NCBI GenBank assembly: GCA_023457355.1 | Contig: JAEWLW010000004.1 | Coordinates: 1-38,154 of the forward strand | DNA: 38,154 nucleotides | From: Bacillota bacterium | GTDB taxonomy: Bacteria; Bacillota; Clostridia; Oscillospirales; Ruminococcaceae | Direction of reading: 5' to 3' | In this document: one piece after another, positions 36,085-38,154 of the stretch | Numbering within the stretch: position 1 is the stretch's first letter | Layout of the letters: every line of letters begins with the position of its first letter | Made by a program: the position numbers and the translations under genes | The notes under the pieces: generated by a model | Database searches by the model: none | Seen by the model: the letters and a program-made list of their open reading frames with translations, nothing else | Told to the model about the DNA's origin: nothing

Positions 36085-37605
36085 ATGAAAGCCATGATGA
36101 TGAAAAAACAGAATGTCGGGAATGCCTGCGGATGGGCGGATCGCCTTGCACGCCTTCTGTTACTGCCTGCGCTCACGCTCGTTCTGCTTTGCTCGTGCGA
36201 CGAGGACAAGGCGAAATCCGAAAGACCGGAAGAGGGGGATCAGCTTTGGAAGATCGTTCCCGTTCTTGCATCCGAAAGCGATGGCTTCGAGGGGCTCGGT
36301 GAGTATGGGGTGTCGCTCTACCTTTTCAACGACATGTCATCCGACTGCTATAAATACCAGCATGCCGACTCGTTCGGCGATCTCGAACCTTTCGTGGTGG
36401 AAAAGGCGGCTTATTCGCTTGTCGCGCTGATGATGGATCGTGATGTTCCTCATGTTTTCTATGAGGCTTCGGACGAGGCCAAAAAGAACACAACCGTGAC
36501 CGTAACGGACATGAACGAGACTATTCCGGATATGGTGCTCGGTACGGCGTCCGTTTCCCGGAATGTCGGCGCGACGGTTCCCGTCTCCGACCTGCAACGG
36601 CTGGTCGGGGCCTTGGATGTCCGCCTGACCGATGTCCCGAATGATGTCACGGCCGTGGAACTTACCGTAGGCGATCTCTACGACCGGGTCGACCTTACGG
36701 GGCAGTACGACTTTTCGACGGGGGAGCCTGCTTCGAAGCGGATCGAGCTGACGAAAGAGGGAACCGTTTTTTCAGCCCGGAGTGTGCTGATGCCTTCGGA
36801 CGAGACGAGGGCCAATGTGAAGATGGATTTTCGGGTTTTCCGGGGCGACGCGTATGAGGATTTCGTCGTACGTCTTTCCGGAAGTATTCCGGCAGACAAA
36901 CTCACGCGGCTTGAAGGCCGTGCGGAAGAGATCTTGAAGAATGCTGAACTGACGTTGGGTTTGACCTATGCTCCGTGGGATGCGAGCATAACGATCGAGG
37001 ATCACTTCCAGACCGACGACGACCTGAATAAGGTTTGGTCCTCGGCGCCGCTTCCCATCAGCGGCGCAGCCGATCCCGGATATGACAATTTCTGGGCTTC
37101 GTCCGTATTCACCGACTGGGACGGTTCCGTAAAATACGATTCGTATCTTTATGACGGTATCATGGACGGGAGCGACGAGCACAAGGACCTCTATTGGGGC
37201 CCCGACGCAGTTGGGGAGGCAGAAAAAGGCACCGTTCCGTCGTGGTATGTGGATTTGGGAACCGGATGTCAGGGCATTACGCTCACCTACTGGAACAAAT
37301 TCGGAGGCAAAGGCGGCCAGAAGCTCCGCACGATGAATATCTATGGAAGCAATGCTCCGGAGGACTATCGGGGCGGCAACGAAAGCTGGACGCTGATCAC
37401 GACTTTCACTTCCGACCGGACGAAACCTACGGAAGACGCCGGAGCCGAGGTCACGACCGGGCGGATCGAATTCGACAAGGGAAATGCGACCTACCGGTAT
37501 GTGAAATGCGAGATCACCTCCCGGGTGAACGCCGACGGCAATGTGGTCGAGGATTCCGATGTGAATGTTGCCGAAGTGCAGATAACCGTGTGGTCCTGTA
37601 AATAG
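36085..37605 (+). CDS. Fimbrillin-like lipoprotein fused to a discoidin-like glycan-binding domain (copy 2)
   Basis: A 506-residue paralogue of the preceding gene. The frame is open from 36049, but I prefer ATG at 36085 (MKAMMMKK; 36094, 36097 and 36100 are alternatives), which leaves a signal peptide with lipobox LLCSC (Cys near 38). The fimbrillin-like half (about 50-300) has LRLT-type strands and LTVGDLYDRVDLTG, parallel to LTIGNMYDQVSLDG in copy 1. The discoidin-like half (about 310-506) has PGYDNFWASS, WYVDLG, TYWNK, GGKGGQK and YRYVKC. Over the core of this half, about two thirds of residues are identical to copy 1 by hand count, while the N-terminal halves have diverged more. It is the last gene before a strong terminator. 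Confidence 0.8.
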   Translation: MKAMMMKKQNVGNACGWADRLARLLLLPALTLVLLCSCDEDKAKSERPEEGDQLWKIVPVLASESDGFEGLGEYGVSLYLFNDMSSDCYKYQHADSFGDLEPFVVEKAAYSLVALMMDRDVPHVFYEASDEAKKNTTVTVTDMNETIPDMVLGTASVSRNVGATVPVSDLQRLVGALDVRLTDVPNDVTAVELTVGDLYDRVDLTGQYDFSTGEPASKRIELTKEGTVFSARSVLMPSDETRANVKMDFRVFRGDAYEDFVVRLSGSIPADKLTRLEGRAEEILKNAELTLGLTYAPWDASITIEDHFQTDDDLNKVWSSAPLPISGAADPGYDNFWASSVFTDWDGSVKYDSYLYDGIMDGSDEHKDLYWGPDAVGEAEKGTVPSWYVDLGTGCQGITLTYWNKFGGKGGQKLRTMNIYGSNAPEDYRGGNESWTLITTFTSDRTKPTEDAGAEVTTGRIEFDKGNATYRYVKCEITSRVNADGNVVEDSDVNVAEVQITVWSCK

Positions 37606-37613
37606 GAATGTTT

Positions 37614-37645
37614 CGGCCCGGCTTGACGGCCGGGCCGTATTTTAT
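37614..37645 (+). terminator. Rho-independent-like terminator of the susC operon
   Basis: A perfect 9-bp GC-rich stem (37614-37622 CGGCCCGGC with 37629-37637) with a 6-base loop is followed by TATTTTATG. It starts eight bases after the stop of the second fimbrillin-like lipoprotein gene. It should end most transcripts of the susC operon and separates the third GH20, although no strong promoter was found for that gene in the 17 remaining bases. Confidence 0.82.
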
Positions 37646-37662
37646 GTAAAAATCAATTGGAC

Positions 37663-38154
37663 ATGAATGAACGATTGTTGCCGGGACGTATCCGTTCGGG
37701 CTGGGGAGTCTCTATTCTTTTTCTTTGTTTAATGGCCCTTTCCGGGTGCTGTTCACACGAAGCGATTCGGGTGAATCTCATTCCGCGCCCGGCGGAAATG
37801 GAGGTGCTGTCCGGGTATTTTCAGCCGGGAAACACGACGGTGGACGACTTCACGACCGTAGTTGTGGACAATTCCCGGATGGATGCGCTGGGACGGGAGG
37901 GATACGAACTTACGGTCGATCGCTCGTCGGTGAGACTCACGGCCGCCACCCAGACCGGCATTTTCTATGGGAAACGGACGCTGGAACAGTTGATGACCGA
38001 CAAGGGTATTCCTTGCGTAAGGGTCAGCGACCGGCCCCGGTTTGCCTACCGGGGCATGCACATGGATGTATCGCGGCATTTCTTTCCGAAAAGTCAGGTG
38101 CTGAAGATGCTGGACGAAATGGCCCGCTACAAACTCAACGTATTCCATTTCCAT
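37663..38154 (+). CDS. GH20 beta-N-acetylhexosaminidase lipoprotein (3' end outside window)
   Basis: The first 164 residues of a GH20 enzyme, open to the right edge without a stop. The start at 37663 gives a signal peptide with lipobox LSGC (Cys near 29). The GH20b-type N-domain (about 35-120) leads into FAYRGMHMDVSRHFFP, which carries the substrate-binding Arg, and then LDEMARYKLNVFHFH. This closely matches the first GH20 (DVSRHFFP, LDEMARYKLNKFHFH), so the two are subgroup paralogues, distinct from the conventional GH20 at 16453. The catalytic Asp-Glu lies beyond the window. It shows the PUL continues to the right. Confidence 0.88.
   Translation, partial: MNERLLPGRIRSGWGVSILFLCLMALSGCCSHEAIRVNLIPRPAEMEVLSGYFQPGNTTVDDFTTVVVDNSRMDALGREGYELTVDRSSVRLTAATQTGIFYGKRTLEQLMTDKGIPCVRVSDRPRFAYRGMHMDVSRHFFPKSQVLKMLDEMARYKLNVFHFH

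Overview
The window is a polysaccharide utilisation locus (PUL) from a member of the Bacteroidota. The evidence is a SusC/SusD pair, a hybrid two-component regulator, many lipoprotein glycosidases with Bacteroidota-style lipoboxes, and promoters of the TTTG-N19..21-TAnnTTTG kind with little Shine-Dalgarno signal. The moderately high G+C and the protein style suggest a gut Rikenellaceae such as Alistipes, but that is an inference from composition and not shown by any marker gene. No tRNA, rRNA, CRISPR array, insertion sequence or phage gene was seen. Genes are packed tightly and no gene-free stretch exceeds 300 bases.

Layout. (1) 1-5378, minus strand: a three-gene run of GH3, GH127 and a GH123/DUF4091-type lipoprotein that runs off the left edge. 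(2) 5648-9781, plus: a 1377-residue hybrid two-component sensor/AraC regulator, divergent from region 1. (3) 9913-24090, plus: a tight cluster of GH20, GH3, GH3, GH20, a membrane acyltransferase of the HGSNAT/DUF5009 kind, an inverting-type GH97, a GH65 and a secreted endonuclease/exonuclease/phosphatase (EEP) protein, ending in a strong hairpin. (4) 24150-25007, minus: a secreted calcineurin-like phosphoesterase with its own canonical promoter. (5) 25300-37605, plus: SusC, SusD, an FN3-discoidin lipoprotein, a GH5 lipoprotein with two N-terminal beta-sandwich repeats, a right-handed beta-helix hydrolase of clan GH-N type (GH28/GH49-like), and two paralogous fimbrillin-like/discoidin lipoproteins, closed by a GC-rich terminator. 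(6) 37663-38154, plus: the start of a third GH20.

How it may work together (inference). Surface lipoproteins (the SusD-like protein and the three discoidin proteins) would bind the glycan. The GH5 and beta-helix enzymes would cut it internally and SusC would import the oligosaccharides. The periplasmic set would then trim beta-HexNAc (GH20s, GH123-like), beta-linked hexose or pentose (three GH3), beta-L-arabinofuranose (GH127) and alpha-glucose (GH97, GH65). The sensor would detect a released oligosaccharide. The most distinctive signal is the GH65 protein: its candidate catalytic Glu pair is spaced as in the hydrolytic GH65 enzymes that cleave Glc-alpha-1,2 linkages, not as a phosphorylase. 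Together with HexNAc enzymes, two phosphoesterases and fimbrillin-like glycan binders, this points to an unusual substrate, possibly a glycoprotein or a phosphate-containing microbial glycan, and not a standard plant or mucin polymer.
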